A stretch of 64,000 nucleotides of DNA from Lachnospiraceae bacterium (GCA_900168235.1 FUZG01000001.1:310001-374000), one strand, 5' to 3'; counted from the first letter of the stretch, positions 36,901 through 44,137 are shown. Notes: generated from the sequence alone by a model not told the origin. Translations and numbers: made by a program.

Positions 36901-36967
36901 ATCTTGATATCCCTACAAGTCCGGTCAGCTCATCATGGACATTACCCCTGGTACTCCCTGTCTCCAC
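33956..36967 (-). CDS. GGDEF-EAL-PAS-GGDEF protein with both GGDEF motifs degenerate
   Basis: A 1003-residue soluble signalling protein without TM helices. Order: GGDEF-like domain (about 10-165) with AEDHF at 89-93 in place of GGDEF; EAL phosphodiesterase domain (about 175-420) with EAL at 209-211, IELTES, MDDFGSAYSSL, LKIDMKFL, LVEGVE and QGYYYGRP all kept; one or two PAS-like regions (about 440-850, including RFLGASNAFMEYYGF); and a second GGDEF-like domain (about 860-1003) with GGARF at 929-933. The protein should therefore degrade c-di-GMP, with the GGDEF-like parts as sensors or docking modules. The start is a GTG with GAGGGGG seven bases upstream. Confidence 0.9.
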   Translation of the reverse strand: METGSTRGNVHDELTGLVGISRFREKAAELLLTSDMPWSGETAAVVYLNIENFKIFNSKYGFEKGNELLQSFSRVIQEVFFERLVARFAEDHFYVLTESRFVEERIDRIADALKLMGRGMTLELRAGIYEITDTGEDVIHACDMAKVAGDSIRKRHDTHWRIFDQELSEQFALQQYITENIDHAIEAGYIKIFYQPVVRTLNGEICGLEALARWDDPVHGLLSPAVFIGVLEEHHLIHKLDQFVIKKVCLHYKHCLERGNPLIPVSFNLSRLDFELCDIFQIINTAVYENKVPKNMIHIELTESGLSQNEDFIREQIYHFHREGYEVWMDDFGSAYSSLNVLKDFDFDELKIDMKFLSDFSERSRLILVSVVQMAKSLGIQTLVEGVETKQQLDFLRSIGCEKVQGYYYGRPMRYWDLVRYISEKGLFVESPGKRKYFDDIGKTDILGSAPLTDEERENDLNTRGPSLAIVERRDDTFRVMNCNESFRRVMEHIGFGEIAEAEKAFSKEAGSLYTSLTAMFEKTEQSGRPELYDFVWKGFYCSGKARFLSKGLDASAVLISLVNLSDDVSYIQREQMEEAGHNLFTMYRVVTLVDIPSDTHSFIYQSYKYSGVYELGSAREDFRKFAENDIYRDDRDRYEAFVDPDTLISRIRKGGKNYMSEFFRTKGVDGNYEWSEHGVVLVDEVQQKCLCYIRVINQEDIKRLEKETPAMEHRYGDSEITPELLWENAVAESGIGFFWKDTNRRFLGASNAFMEYYGFESLDEILGKNDEDMGWHVNPERFKNDEEMVLENGQRTRNVPIKCVAGGKLRDIVASKEPIYKDGRIVGLMGHFFDVSREKAIEKRIKLLSYSDDLTGVMNMRGLMDSGLRYVESYDFRDIDFAMTIMDIIDFHRLNGVYGHEWGNMCLKEVAAKILECIGVRGITSRPGGARFIVLFQFSNRDEVDELERELKDAVESIRRIGGIACNLYTAIGSAFYSDCESIEKLHQSAIDVMLSKKNNMT

Positions 36968-37030
36968 GCTTTAACCCCCTCAGTATACTGTGACCCCCAC
37001 GGTCGGATATAGAAGGAAAAAACATCGACT

Positions 37031-37060
37031 TATAGAAATTCTTCCGAGATTTTCTATAAG
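37031..37060. other. Perfect nine-base hairpin upstream of the EAL-protein gene
   Basis: TTATAGAAA and TTTCTATAA form a nine-base stem with a 12-base loop about 65 bases before the GTG start of the EAL protein. It may be an operator or leader hairpin; nothing fixes its role. Confidence 0.4.
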
Positions 37061-37062
37061 AT

Positions 37063-37098
37063 AAAAAAGGCTCCAGAACCCTTCTCTGTTCTGAAGCC
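37063..37098 (-). terminator. Terminator after the ABC importer operon
   Basis: GGCTTCAGAAC pairs with GTTCTGGAGCC on the minus strand (37098-37088 with 37079-37069) and is followed by TTTTTT. It ends the importer operon. Confidence 0.92.
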
Positions 37099-37186
37099 CG
37101 TTCCTTTCAGTATTATACCATAATCCGCATATTTTCTATCAGGTATAAGCGAAAGCAAATGTACAGTTTTTCGTACATTATTCTTT

Positions 37187-37981
37187 TTATCCAAGCAGTG
37201 CCTTGTCGCTTGAAAATTCTTCTCCCGACTGAACTGCAAACTGATGTAAGAGATCTTCAACCGTCAGGTTTTTCTTTTCTTCACCTCTTATATCAAGAAC
37301 TATACGTCCCTCGTTCATCATGATAAGACGGTTGCCATGCGCGATGGCGTCTCTCATATTGTGAGTGATCATTAGAGTTGTGAGATGATCTCTGTTTACA
37401 ACAGCTTCTGTTGCATTGAGCACCTTCTCTGCGGTCTTCGGATCGAGCGCTGCTGTATGCTCGTCAAGGAGCAGTACCTTGGGCTTTACAAGTGTTGCCA
37501 TAAGGAGTGTGAGCGCCTGACGCTGTCCTCCGGAAAGGAGTCCGACCTTTGCAGTCATACGATCCTCAAGTCCCAGATCCAGGATCTTCAGCTTTTCTCT
37601 GTACACGTCTCTCTCTGCACGTGTAACTCCCCAGCGGAGAGTACGGCTTCTGCCGCGGCGTGCTGCCAGTGCCAGATTTTCTTCGATCTCCATTGTTGCT
37701 GCGGTTCCTGTCATAGGATCCTGGAACACACGGCCGATCACAGCCGCACGCTTATAGTCAGGGAGTCCGGTCACATCTTCTCCGTCAATTATTATCCTTC
37801 CGCTGTCTACCGGCCAAACTCCCGCAACTGCATTGAGCATTGTGGATTTTCCTGCACCGTTTCCCCCGATAACAGTGCAGAAATCTCCGTCTTCAAGTGT
37901 AAGGTTTACGCCATTCAGAGCATGTTTTTCATTGATCGTGCCCGGATTGAAGGTTTTATAGATATTCTGTACTTCAAGCAT
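37187..37981 (-). CDS. ABC importer ATP-binding protein (TrpXYZ-like system)
   Basis: A 264-residue ATPase with Walker A GGNGAGKST, signature LLSGGQRQALTL and Walker B VLLLDEHTAALD. The His after DE (DEHTAALDP) is typical of ATPases that pair with this uncharacterised importer group. Its ATG lies eight bases inside the end of the permease gene, so translation is coupled. It energises uptake by the adjacent permease and lipoprotein; substrate inferred as an amino acid-like compound. Confidence 0.92.
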   Translation of the reverse strand: MLEVQNIYKTFNPGTINEKHALNGVNLTLEDGDFCTVIGGNGAGKSTMLNAVAGVWPVDSGRIIIDGEDVTGLPDYKRAAVIGRVFQDPMTGTAATMEIEENLALAARRGRSRTLRWGVTRAERDVYREKLKILDLGLEDRMTAKVGLLSGGQRQALTLLMATLVKPKVLLLDEHTAALDPKTAEKVLNATEAVVNRDHLTTLMITHNMRDAIAHGNRLIMMNEGRIVLDIRGEEKKNLTVEDLLHQFAVQSGEEFSSDKALLG

Positions 37982-38948
37982 TTCTTACTTCCTTCCCTCC
38001 TTCACTCTGAACCGTTGTATTTTTGCCTGCTCTTCTGAATGAGCTTTTTGCCTGTCCCTGCAGGTAAGGAGCTGCAAGGAAGATTGCTACAGTTATTGCC
38101 TGGAAAAGCTTCAGCATGTTGGAGTTGAGCTTCAGCCAGAGCACGATAACGATGATGATGTAGTAAAGAACACCGCCGATCGCTACAAATGAAAGTCTTC
38201 CGGCGAAGTTCATTTTTTTGCCAAGTAAGAGCTCTCCCACAACTTCACCGATGATGACCGCCGCGAGTCCGATAACGATGGAACCACGACCCATATTGAT
38301 ATCAGAGAAGCCCTGGAACTGAGCCATGAGTCCGCCTGCAAGAGCGACCACACCGTTTGACAGTGCAAGAGCGAGCACCTTCATAAAGTTGATGTTGATG
38401 CCCTGAGCTTTACTCATTTCGGGATTGCATCCTGTCGCACGGATCGCAGAACCCTGCTCTGTACCAAAGTACCAGTACAGAAGTGCGATAAGCGCAGCTA
38501 CAAGAACTACACCCGTAATGATCGCAAGATTTACATTTCTGGATGTTATAGCAAGCTGATACTTGTCAACAGATATAGCTTTATTTGCCATCATTCCCAT
38601 AACCGCAAGATTTATGGAATACAATGCAAACTGCGTCAGAATGCCCGCAAGTATCGAAGGTATTCCAAGTAGCGTATGGAGGAGACCTGTAGCAGTTCCC
38701 GCAAGGATTCCCGCAATTATCGCAATGCCCATAGCCGCCCACGGATTCCATCCTGCAAGGATGAGCATAACAGTTACCGCTCCTCCTGTTGTAAACGTTC
38801 CGTCCACGGTCATATCCGCAAAGTTAAGAAGGCGGAATGTCATATAGACACCAAGTGCCATGATACCCCAGATCACACCCTGTGCGATTCCGGCAGGAAG
38901 CCGGGATACGAGGGCTGCCAGGTCTAATGATGAAAAATATGCAGCCAT
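37974..38948 (-). CDS. ABC importer permease, BPD_transp_2/LivH-like
   Basis: A 324-residue membrane protein with about nine hydrophobic helices from residue 15 to 300 and a short basic cytoplasmic tail. GVIWGIMALGVYMTFRLLNFADMTVDGTF resembles the LivH/TrpY-type permease N-terminus, and ALSNGVVALAGGLMAQFQGFSD is the usual coupling region. Being a single permease gene, it would act as a homodimer. It lies three bases downstream of the binding-protein gene. Confidence 0.92.
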   Translation of the reverse strand: MAAYFSSLDLAALVSRLPAGIAQGVIWGIMALGVYMTFRLLNFADMTVDGTFTTGGAVTVMLILAGWNPWAAMGIAIIAGILAGTATGLLHTLLGIPSILAGILTQFALYSINLAVMGMMANKAISVDKYQLAITSRNVNLAIITGVVLVAALIALLYWYFGTEQGSAIRATGCNPEMSKAQGININFMKVLALALSNGVVALAGGLMAQFQGFSDINMGRGSIVIGLAAVIIGEVVGELLLGKKMNFAGRLSFVAIGGVLYYIIIVIVLWLKLNSNMLKLFQAITVAIFLAAPYLQGQAKSSFRRAGKNTTVQSEGGKEVRNA

Positions 38949-38951
38949 TTT

Positions 38952-40013
38952 TTATTCCTCTGTACTCTCTTCTTCTGTTGCGATGGGCTCATATCCATCA
39001 GGAATAGTGATTCCAAGTGCTTCTGCGTTTGCAGCGTTGTACTTCTTTACCGGGTTGTCGTAGTACTCGATAGGCATTTCAGCAACATTTGCCTCACCCT
39101 TAAGGATCTTTGCAGCCATCTGACCTGTCTTTTCTCCAAGTCCGTAGTAGTCGATAGTCAGTGCAGCGAGACCGCATCCTGCTACGATTCCCTCTTCACC
39201 TGCGATGATTGGAGTTTTTGCCGGAAGTGCTACATTCTGGATAGCCTCTGTGCATGCAGCTGCTGTGTTGTCTGTCGGGATGTAAAGTGCATCGTTCTCA
39301 TCACATGCTGTCTGAGTTACGCTTGCTACATCATTTGAATCAGCAAATGTATAAACTGTTACTGTATCTCCTGCCGCTTCAAGAGCTTCTTTTACTACAT
39401 TTGCCTGATACTTTGAATTTGCCTCTGCTGAGCAGTACATGATACCGATCTTCTTTGCATCAGGAAGGAGCTCTGCGAACATTGCTGCCTGCTGGTCAAG
39501 GGGTGCAAGGTCTGATGTACCGGATACGTTTGTTCCAACTGTTCCGTTGAAATCTGCGATATCAAGAGCTACACCGTACTCTGTGATGGATGTTCCGAGA
39601 ACCGGGATATCTCCTGTTGCGGATGATGCAGCCTGAAGTGCAGGTGTTGCATTTGCAAGGATCAGATCTACGTTTTCTGAAACAAAGCTGTTTACGATAG
39701 TTGAACATGTTGCGGAATCGCCTGCTGCATTCTGCTCATCAAACTTTACTGCATCGCCAAGCTCTGCTGTAAGAGCATCCTTGAAGCCCTGTGTAGCTGC
39801 ATCCAGTGCCGGATGCTGAACCAGCTGACAGATACCTACGTTATAGGTCTTTCCGTCTTCTGCTGCGGGTGCTGCAGCCTCTGTTGCTGCGCTTTCTGTT
39901 GCCGCTGCTGCGGATGATTCTCCTGTAGAAGCTGAGCTTCCGCCGCATGCTGTGAGACTTGCTGCCATTACGACTGCCATTGCTGCTGCAGCCAGCTTGT
40001 TTAATTTTTTCAT
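38952..40013 (-). CDS. ABC importer substrate-binding lipoprotein (TrpX-like)
   Basis: A 353-residue lipoprotein: signal peptide of about 22 residues with lipobox SLTAC, a Ser/Ala/Glu linker, then a periplasmic-binding fold of the ABC_sub_bind family (YNVGICQLVQHPALDAATQGFKDAL; KKIGIMYCSAEANSKYQ; GCGLAALTIDYYGLGEKTG). The streptococcal member TrpX takes up tryptophan, but other relatives bind other small ligands, so substrate is open. Upstream there is a strong promoter with a ten-base palindrome just after the -10; I found no T-box, which a tryptophan-controlled operon of Firmicutes often has. Confidence 0.92.
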   Translation of the reverse strand: MKKLNKLAAAAMAVVMAASLTACGGSSASTGESSAAAATESAATEAAAPAAEDGKTYNVGICQLVQHPALDAATQGFKDALTAELGDAVKFDEQNAAGDSATCSTIVNSFVSENVDLILANATPALQAASSATGDIPVLGTSITEYGVALDIADFNGTVGTNVSGTSDLAPLDQQAAMFAELLPDAKKIGIMYCSAEANSKYQANVVKEALEAAGDTVTVYTFADSNDVASVTQTACDENDALYIPTDNTAAACTEAIQNVALPAKTPIIAGEEGIVAGCGLAALTIDYYGLGEKTGQMAAKILKGEANVAEMPIEYYDNPVKKYNAANAEALGITIPDGYEPIATEEESTEE

Positions 40014-40022
40014 TTTCCCTCC

Positions 40023-40056
40023 CTGTCTGACTTTCTCAGACTGCCGGACTCCTGCC
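40023..40056 (-). promoter_or_regulatory. Leader hairpins before the binding-protein gene
   Basis: GTCTGA/TCAGAC (five-base loop) and CCGG/CCGG hairpins lie directly upstream of the GGGAGGG ribosome-binding site of the lipoprotein gene. Together with the palindrome at 40085 they structure most of the 100-base leader. Confidence 0.4.
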
Positions 40057-40084
40057 CGGAATGAAATACTCTTTTCACTTTCTC

Positions 40085-40110
40085 ACATTAACGCGTTGTG
40101 GCGTTAATGT
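40085..40110. promoter_or_regulatory. Ten-base-arm palindrome in the importer promoter
   Basis: ACATTAACGC (40085-40094) and GCGTTAATGT (40101-40110) form a perfect inverted repeat with a six-base centre. It starts 13 bases after the -10, in the initial transcribed region, a classic place for a repressor operator; as RNA it would make a small hairpin. The regulator is not known. Confidence 0.7.
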
Positions 40111-40122
40111 TTTAATGTCATG

Positions 40123-40151
40123 ATTATAGAAAAAAAGATAAGAAAAGTCAA
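40123..40151 (-). promoter_or_regulatory. Promoter of the TrpXYZ-like importer operon
   Basis: TTGACT and TATAAT separated by 17 bases on the minus strand, with a T-rich spacer. This is the best promoter match in the window. Confidence 0.85.
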
Positions 40152-40179
40152 CTGATGTGATGTTCAGGATATTGTCCAT

Positions 40180-40230
40180 AAAAAAACCTGATGAAACGGA
40201 CACTTTTCAAAATCGTGCCATTTCATCAGG
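40180..40230 (-). terminator. Terminator after the PTS IIC gene
   Basis: CCTGATGAAA (40187-40196) pairs with TTTCATCAGG (40221-40230), a ten-base stem with a 24-base loop, followed on the minus strand by seven T. It isolates the PTS gene from the importer operon. Confidence 0.85.
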
Positions 40231-40293
40231 CTTTTAAGCCTTTAGCTGCTGTTGATAGAACTATACGTTAATACTCCCCAATATTAACCCATC

Positions 40294-41385
40294 TTATGCA
40301 AGTGTGAGATCTCCCTCATGTACCCAGTTAGTCCTTACTAAAATGCTGTTGATAAGCGGACAGATAACTGCCGGAAGAACGAATGAAACAAGGAGCAGTC
40401 CAGCCCAGTCAAAAGGAGTGATCGCAGCTTTCGTTCCATTTGCAATATCAGCGACCCATCCTGTGTAGACACCGATCTGTCCAACAAGTCCGCATGTTCC
40501 CATACCTGATGAAACCGGTGCTCCGTTCATCTCCAAGTGGAATACGCAGGTTGCTATCGGACCTGTAATGGCACTTGTAAGGATAGGTGCGATCCAGATT
40601 CTCGGATTTTTTACGATGTTACCCATCTGAAGCATGGAAGTTCCGATTCCCTGTGATACCAGACCTCCGAAACGATTTTCCTTAAAAGACATAACCGCAA
40701 AACCAACCATCTGGGCACAGCATCCTGCAACGGCTGCACCGCCTGCAAGTCCTGTAAGTCCAAGAGCCGCGCAAATTGCTGCGCTGGAAATCGGAAGCGT
40801 AAGAGCGATTCCCACAAGAACAGATACCAGGATTCCCATAAGGAACGGCTGCAGTTCAGTTGCCCACATGATCACATCGCCGACCTTCATTGCTGCAGTT
40901 CCAAGTGCCGGAGCGAAAAGAGCTGATAATCCAACACCGGTTCCGATGGTTACAAGAGGTGTAACAAGGATATCGATCTTTGTTTCCTTAGATACAGCCT
41001 TTCCTATCTCAGATGCGATTATTGCTACAAAGAGCACTGCCAGAGGGCCTCCGGCTCCGCCAAGCGCATTGGACGCAAAGCCTACTGTTATAAGTGAAAA
41101 AAGCACCAACGGCGGGCATTTAAGCGCGTAACCTATAGCCACTGCCATTGCAGGACCGCTCATTGCAGTCGCGAGTCCGCCCACTGTATACTCTGTTCCG
41201 GCTATAGTAGCCACGGCTGTAGTCAGGAAACCGATATGAAACTGAGTTCCCAAAGTATTAATGATCGTTCCGATAAGCAATGAGCAGAAAAGTCCCTGCG
41301 CCATTGCACCAAGAGCATCGATTCCATATCTCTTAGCTGAAATCTCTATGTCCTTTCTTTTTAGAAATGCCCTGATCTTTTCCAT
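40294..41385 (-). CDS. Orphan PTS IIC-like membrane transporter (PTS_EIIC_2 family)
   Basis: A 363-residue membrane protein with eight to ten Gly/Ala-rich hydrophobic helices from residue 30 to the end. GIDALGAMAQGLFCSLLIGTI near the start and GGAGGPLAVLFVAIIASEIGKAVS match the PTS_EIIC_2 family, IIC proteins that usually stand alone without IIA or IIB domains. No other PTS gene is near, so the phosphorelay partner and substrate are unknown. It has its own promoter, flanking operator-like palindromes and a terminator, so it is a single-gene unit under specific control. GGAGG lies five bases before the ATG. Confidence 0.85.
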   Translation of the reverse strand: MEKIRAFLKRKDIEISAKRYGIDALGAMAQGLFCSLLIGTIINTLGTQFHIGFLTTAVATIAGTEYTVGGLATAMSGPAMAVAIGYALKCPPLVLFSLITVGFASNALGGAGGPLAVLFVAIIASEIGKAVSKETKIDILVTPLVTIGTGVGLSALFAPALGTAAMKVGDVIMWATELQPFLMGILVSVLVGIALTLPISSAAICAALGLTGLAGGAAVAGCCAQMVGFAVMSFKENRFGGLVSQGIGTSMLQMGNIVKNPRIWIAPILTSAITGPIATCVFHLEMNGAPVSSGMGTCGLVGQIGVYTGWVADIANGTKAAITPFDWAGLLLVSFVLPAVICPLINSILVRTNWVHEGDLTLA

Positions 41386-41484
41386 AATTTCCTCCTCTTG
41401 ATTCCTCTTACCGTCTTCATACGGCTTTGCGTTATGACACTGCCCGTATTGTAGCCGTAAATCCGGTACTGCTATGATGTTTTT

Positions 41485-41550
41485 ACAGGTGTCTTGTCAC
41501 CTGTTTTGATAATCATATATGCTGATATACCAATGTGTCAAGACACCTGT
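41485..41550. promoter_or_regulatory. Paired operator-like sites around the PTS IIC promoter
   Basis: ACAGGTGTCTTGTCACCTGT (41485-41504) is a palindrome with seven-base arms, placed just after the -10. Its first 12 bases recur in inverted orientation at 41539-41550, overlapping the -35. Two sites bracketing a promoter suggest a looping or cooperative repressor. The factor family is not identified. Confidence 0.7.
41512..41541 (-). promoter_or_regulatory. PTS IIC gene promoter
   Basis: TTGACA and TATGAT separated by 18 bases on the minus strand, with a leader of about 120 bases. Confidence 0.75.
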
Positions 41551-41576
41551 TTTAACACTTATTGTATTTCGTGCAT

Positions 41577-41616
41577 AAAAAAACGTCCAAAGCCACATGT
41601 ATTAAGACTTTGGACG
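41577..41616 (-). terminator. Terminator after rhaD
   Basis: CGTCCAAAG (41584-41592) pairs with CTTTGGACG (41608-41616), followed on the minus strand by seven T. Confidence 0.9.
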
Positions 41617-41636
41617 CTTTATTTTACTTTTTATCA

Positions 41637-42467
41637 TCAGTCGAACATATCCTGATTCAGGGTTACACCAAAATCTTTTGCTATTGCCTGCAGGTTTTCG
41701 TCTGTGATGGTATTGAGTACGGTTCTGCCTGTTGCAAGGACTTTACAGTATACGTCTGCACTCTTTTCTATCGTATGCGCGAGTCCGAATGCTGTGTCGT
41801 AGTCAGGTCCCGATACGAATAGTCCATGCTGTGCCCATACCGCTGCCTGGAAGGTCTTCATGAGTTCCGATGTTGCGAGAGCGATGTCATGTCCGCCGGG
41901 AACCATCCAAGGAACTACTCCCACACCCTCAGGAAATACCACCGGGCACTCCGTAGCGCTCTGCCAGAGAGCTTTTGTAAATGCCTTGCTGGTCAGAGGA
42001 ACTACATATGTCATTGCGATGATATTTGTCGCATGGCAGTGATAGATAACTCTGTTTGCACCATCTGTCGCTGTCTTCCGAACACTGTGGTTCATGAAGT
42101 GGGACGGAAACTCAGATGTAGGCTGTGCACCGTTTATGAGTCCCCATACGATACGCCAGGAGTCTCCCGCCTCGTTTATCTCTACGATACCGATATTGTG
42201 ATGAGGATGAAGCGATACATTTCTGAAATACTTTCCGCTTCCGGTAGTGATGAAGTATTCTCCTGCGAGATTTTCTGCCTTCACATCCATCTTTACCCAC
42301 GGTCTCGGATTATAGAAAAAAGGTCTGCATGCCTCCACATCATCCGATGTCATGCGGTATGTGAGGTTTCCTCCGTTTCTCTCATGCCATCCCTGTTCCC
42401 ATCCGTCAGAACAGAGCCTCATAAAACCTTCTATCGCCTGTACCTTTGTAATATCAGAAACAACCAT
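41637..42467 (-). CDS. rhaD: Rhamnulose-1-phosphate aldolase
   Basis: A zinc class II aldolase that splits rhamnulose-1-phosphate into dihydroxyacetone phosphate and lactaldehyde. With the ATG at 42467 (GGAGG nine bases upstream) it has 276 residues, close to the 274 of the Escherichia coli enzyme; the longer frame from 42524 would run into the upstream gene. It shows NGGNLTYR, TGSGKYFRN, the zinc pair in HCHATN and the third His in WAQHGLF, followed by an EKSADVY segment. No rhaA or rhaB is in the window, so it is a lone gene of rhamnose or related deoxysugar breakdown. Confidence 0.93.
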   Translation of the reverse strand: MVVSDITKVQAIEGFMRLCSDGWEQGWHERNGGNLTYRMTSDDVEACRPFFYNPRPWVKMDVKAENLAGEYFITTGSGKYFRNVSLHPHHNIGIVEINEAGDSWRIVWGLINGAQPTSEFPSHFMNHSVRKTATDGANRVIYHCHATNIIAMTYVVPLTSKAFTKALWQSATECPVVFPEGVGVVPWMVPGGHDIALATSELMKTFQAAVWAQHGLFVSGPDYDTAFGLAHTIEKSADVYCKVLATGRTVLNTITDENLQAIAKDFGVTLNQDMFD

Positions 42468-42489
42468 AGCCCCTCGCCTCCTTATTTGA

Positions 42490-43758
42490 TCACCACTTAT
42501 CCTCTGCCCAGAGTAATCCTTCATCTACGTTGTAGATAAGGTACTTGTCAGAATAAAGTTCGTCGTTAAGACCATATCCATAGAGCCAGCTCTGCGCATC
42601 TTCCGGAAGTTTTGAAAGTCTTGTTCCCGGGAGATAGATCAGGAACTCATGTCCGCCGTCTATACCATAAGCTGTGCTTCTATAATATTTCATGCCGTCA
42701 ATGATCTCTCCGTCCTTGATACCGTCATAATCCACATCGCAATCATCCAGTGTCATTGACCAGGTAAGGTCATCGATCTTTCGCATATTTTTAAACTTTC
42801 CTTCAAAGTCGCAGAAATAGAAAGTTCCGTTCGGGTAACCGTAACCTGTGTCTCCCATGTCTGAATCGTGATGTGATCCCTTGAATGTTCCGTCGGAATA
42901 GAGAGTCATTTCTGTTGACCATCCGCCTGCACCGCTGGCGAATGTGAAATCCATGGTATCCGTAACCGCAGAAGTGCTGCTCGTACTTCCGGATGAACTG
43001 CTGCCGGAATCAATTATATTATCGTCATACTCTACGATATAACCAATCTTTCCGGACCAGGATGAAGAAGCTGCGATCATATCCTCCGGCGCATCATTTA
43101 AGTACCACTTATTTTTCTTCTTTATATAGAGGAGATCCATGTAGCCTTCTTCAAGACCCGTTTCCTCATCCATGTAGCTCGGCTCACCGTCAAGCCAGTA
43201 ATCATAGCACACAGGATCTACGGTAAGTTCCTCTCCGGTAGGAGTTCCGTCCGGTGCGACCCAGTAATATCCCGAATCATTTCTATCACGCTTTCCGCCA
43301 ATGTAGTAGCAGAGAGCAGGATTTTTTGTCTCTGACAGCAAATTTTCTATATGTTCTCTTTCTTCTCTGGAGTTGATGTGTGCGAGATATCCGCCCATTT
43401 TCCGAGCCTGCTCCCACGCTTCTTCCCAGCTCAGATCATCCGTTAAGATCGTGTAGCCATGAATACCATAATCCTCTATAAAAGATGATTGCTCTGCCAC
43501 TTCTGTTACAGCAGTGTCCGCTGCTTCTGTCGCTTCTTCTGATTCCGCTTCCGATGCCTCAGAGGATTCTGCTTCTTCTGATTCTTTTACATCCTCTTTG
43601 TCATCGTCGTCATCATCGTCTTTTTCATCATCCTGATCCCGGTCAATTTTTTCCTCAACCACACCTTTTATCTCGTCGATCGTGTCAGTGATACTGCTGC
43701 ATGCGGTCATTGTAACTACCATAGAAGCCAGCAGCACTACTACCAGTTTCTTTTTCAT
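42490..43758 (-). CDS. Lipoprotein with C-type lectin-like domain
   Basis: A 422-residue lipoprotein. The signal peptide ends in the lipobox MTAC (Cys20). An extremely acidic stretch of Asp/Glu/Ser (about 40-90, including DDDDDDD) follows. A C-type lectin-like domain lies at about 95-245: ITDDLSWEEAW-type helix, GGYLAHINSREERE, YYIGGKR and the closing GYIVEYDD. After a Ser/Gly/Thr linker there is a beta-rich C-terminal domain (about 265-422) with repeated acidic turns (DDCDVDYDGIKDG) that could bind calcium. Function unknown; surface binding of glycans or host ligands is plausible only. It is 22 bases upstream of rhaD on the same strand. Confidence 0.82.
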   Translation of the reverse strand: MKKKLVVVLLASMVVTMTACSSITDTIDEIKGVVEEKIDRDQDDEKDDDDDDDKEDVKESEEAESSEASEAESEEATEAADTAVTEVAEQSSFIEDYGIHGYTILTDDLSWEEAWEQARKMGGYLAHINSREEREHIENLLSETKNPALCYYIGGKRDRNDSGYYWVAPDGTPTGEELTVDPVCYDYWLDGEPSYMDEETGLEEGYMDLLYIKKKNKWYLNDAPEDMIAASSSWSGKIGYIVEYDDNIIDSGSSSSGSTSSTSAVTDTMDFTFASGAGGWSTEMTLYSDGTFKGSHHDSDMGDTGYGYPNGTFYFCDFEGKFKNMRKIDDLTWSMTLDDCDVDYDGIKDGEIIDGMKYYRSTAYGIDGGHEFLIYLPGTRLSKLPEDAQSWLYGYGLNDELYSDKYLIYNVDEGLLWAEDKW

Positions 43759-43836
43759 AAAATGTTTCTCCCTCCATGTCCTTCATCAAAAAAGTTCAAT
43801 TTATATTCTACCATCACACGGCTTTTTACACACGAC

Positions 43837-43872
43837 AAAAATCCCCCGACTCAAACGAGTCAGGGGATTTAT
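43837..43872 (-). terminator. Terminator after the tRNA-Met pair
   Basis: AATCCCC.GACTC pairs with GAGTC.GGGGATT around a four-base loop on the minus strand, followed by TTTTT. It lies directly after the first-listed tRNA and ahead of the lectin lipoprotein gene. Confidence 0.92.
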
Positions 43873-43877
43873 CGCAG

Positions 43878-43951
43878 TAGCGAAGGGGGGACTTGAACCC
43901 TCGACACCACGGGTATGAACCGTGTGCTCTAGCCAGCTGAGCTACTTCGCC
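43878..43951 (-). tRNA. tRNA-Met (anticodon CAT), elongator type
   Basis: A 74-base cloverleaf on the minus strand. The acceptor GGCGAAG pairs with CTTCGCT (G1-U72), discriminator A, D arm AGCTCAGCTGGCTAGAGC, anticodon stem CACGG/CCGTG around TTCATAC, and T arm GGGTTCAAGTCCC-like. The G1-U72 pair and overall sequence resemble the Bacillus elongator tRNA-Met rather than the initiator. CCA is not encoded. A tRNA-Ile2 reading of the CAU anticodon is less likely from the acceptor sequence. Confidence 0.95.
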
Positions 43952-43959
43952 ATATTAAA

Positions 43960-44012
43960 TTGAGTGGTTTTCACTCAAGCGACGAAGCAACGTCATTTAT
44001 AAGCATTGCTTC
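43960..44012. other. Spacer hairpins between the two tRNA-Met genes
   Basis: Two perfect stems, TTGAGTG/CACTCAA (43960-43978) and GAAGCAA/TTGCTTC (43984-44012), fill the 69-base spacer. They could guide processing of the dimeric precursor. Confidence 0.5.
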
Positions 44013-44020
44013 ATCGTGAG

Positions 44021-44094
44021 TAGCGAAGGGGGGACTCGAACCCTCGACACCACGGGTATGAACCGTGTGCTCTAGCCAGCTGAGCTACTTCGCC
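44021..44094 (-). tRNA. tRNA-Met (anticodon CAT), second copy
   Basis: Almost identical to the copy 69 bases downstream; the visible change is in the T loop (GGGTTCGAG against GGGTTCAAG). Same 74-base length, no encoded CCA. This copy is promoter-proximal, so both come from one precursor. Confidence 0.95.
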
Positions 44095-44137
44095 ATATCT
44101 TTCGTTTGCGGCGCTTTCATGTCGCGCAACGAAATGT

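Noticed and set aside
40014-40180. T-box (tryptophan) leader upstream of the TrpXYZ-like importer
   Set aside because: The leader is only about 100 bases and has no T-box core or specifier loop.
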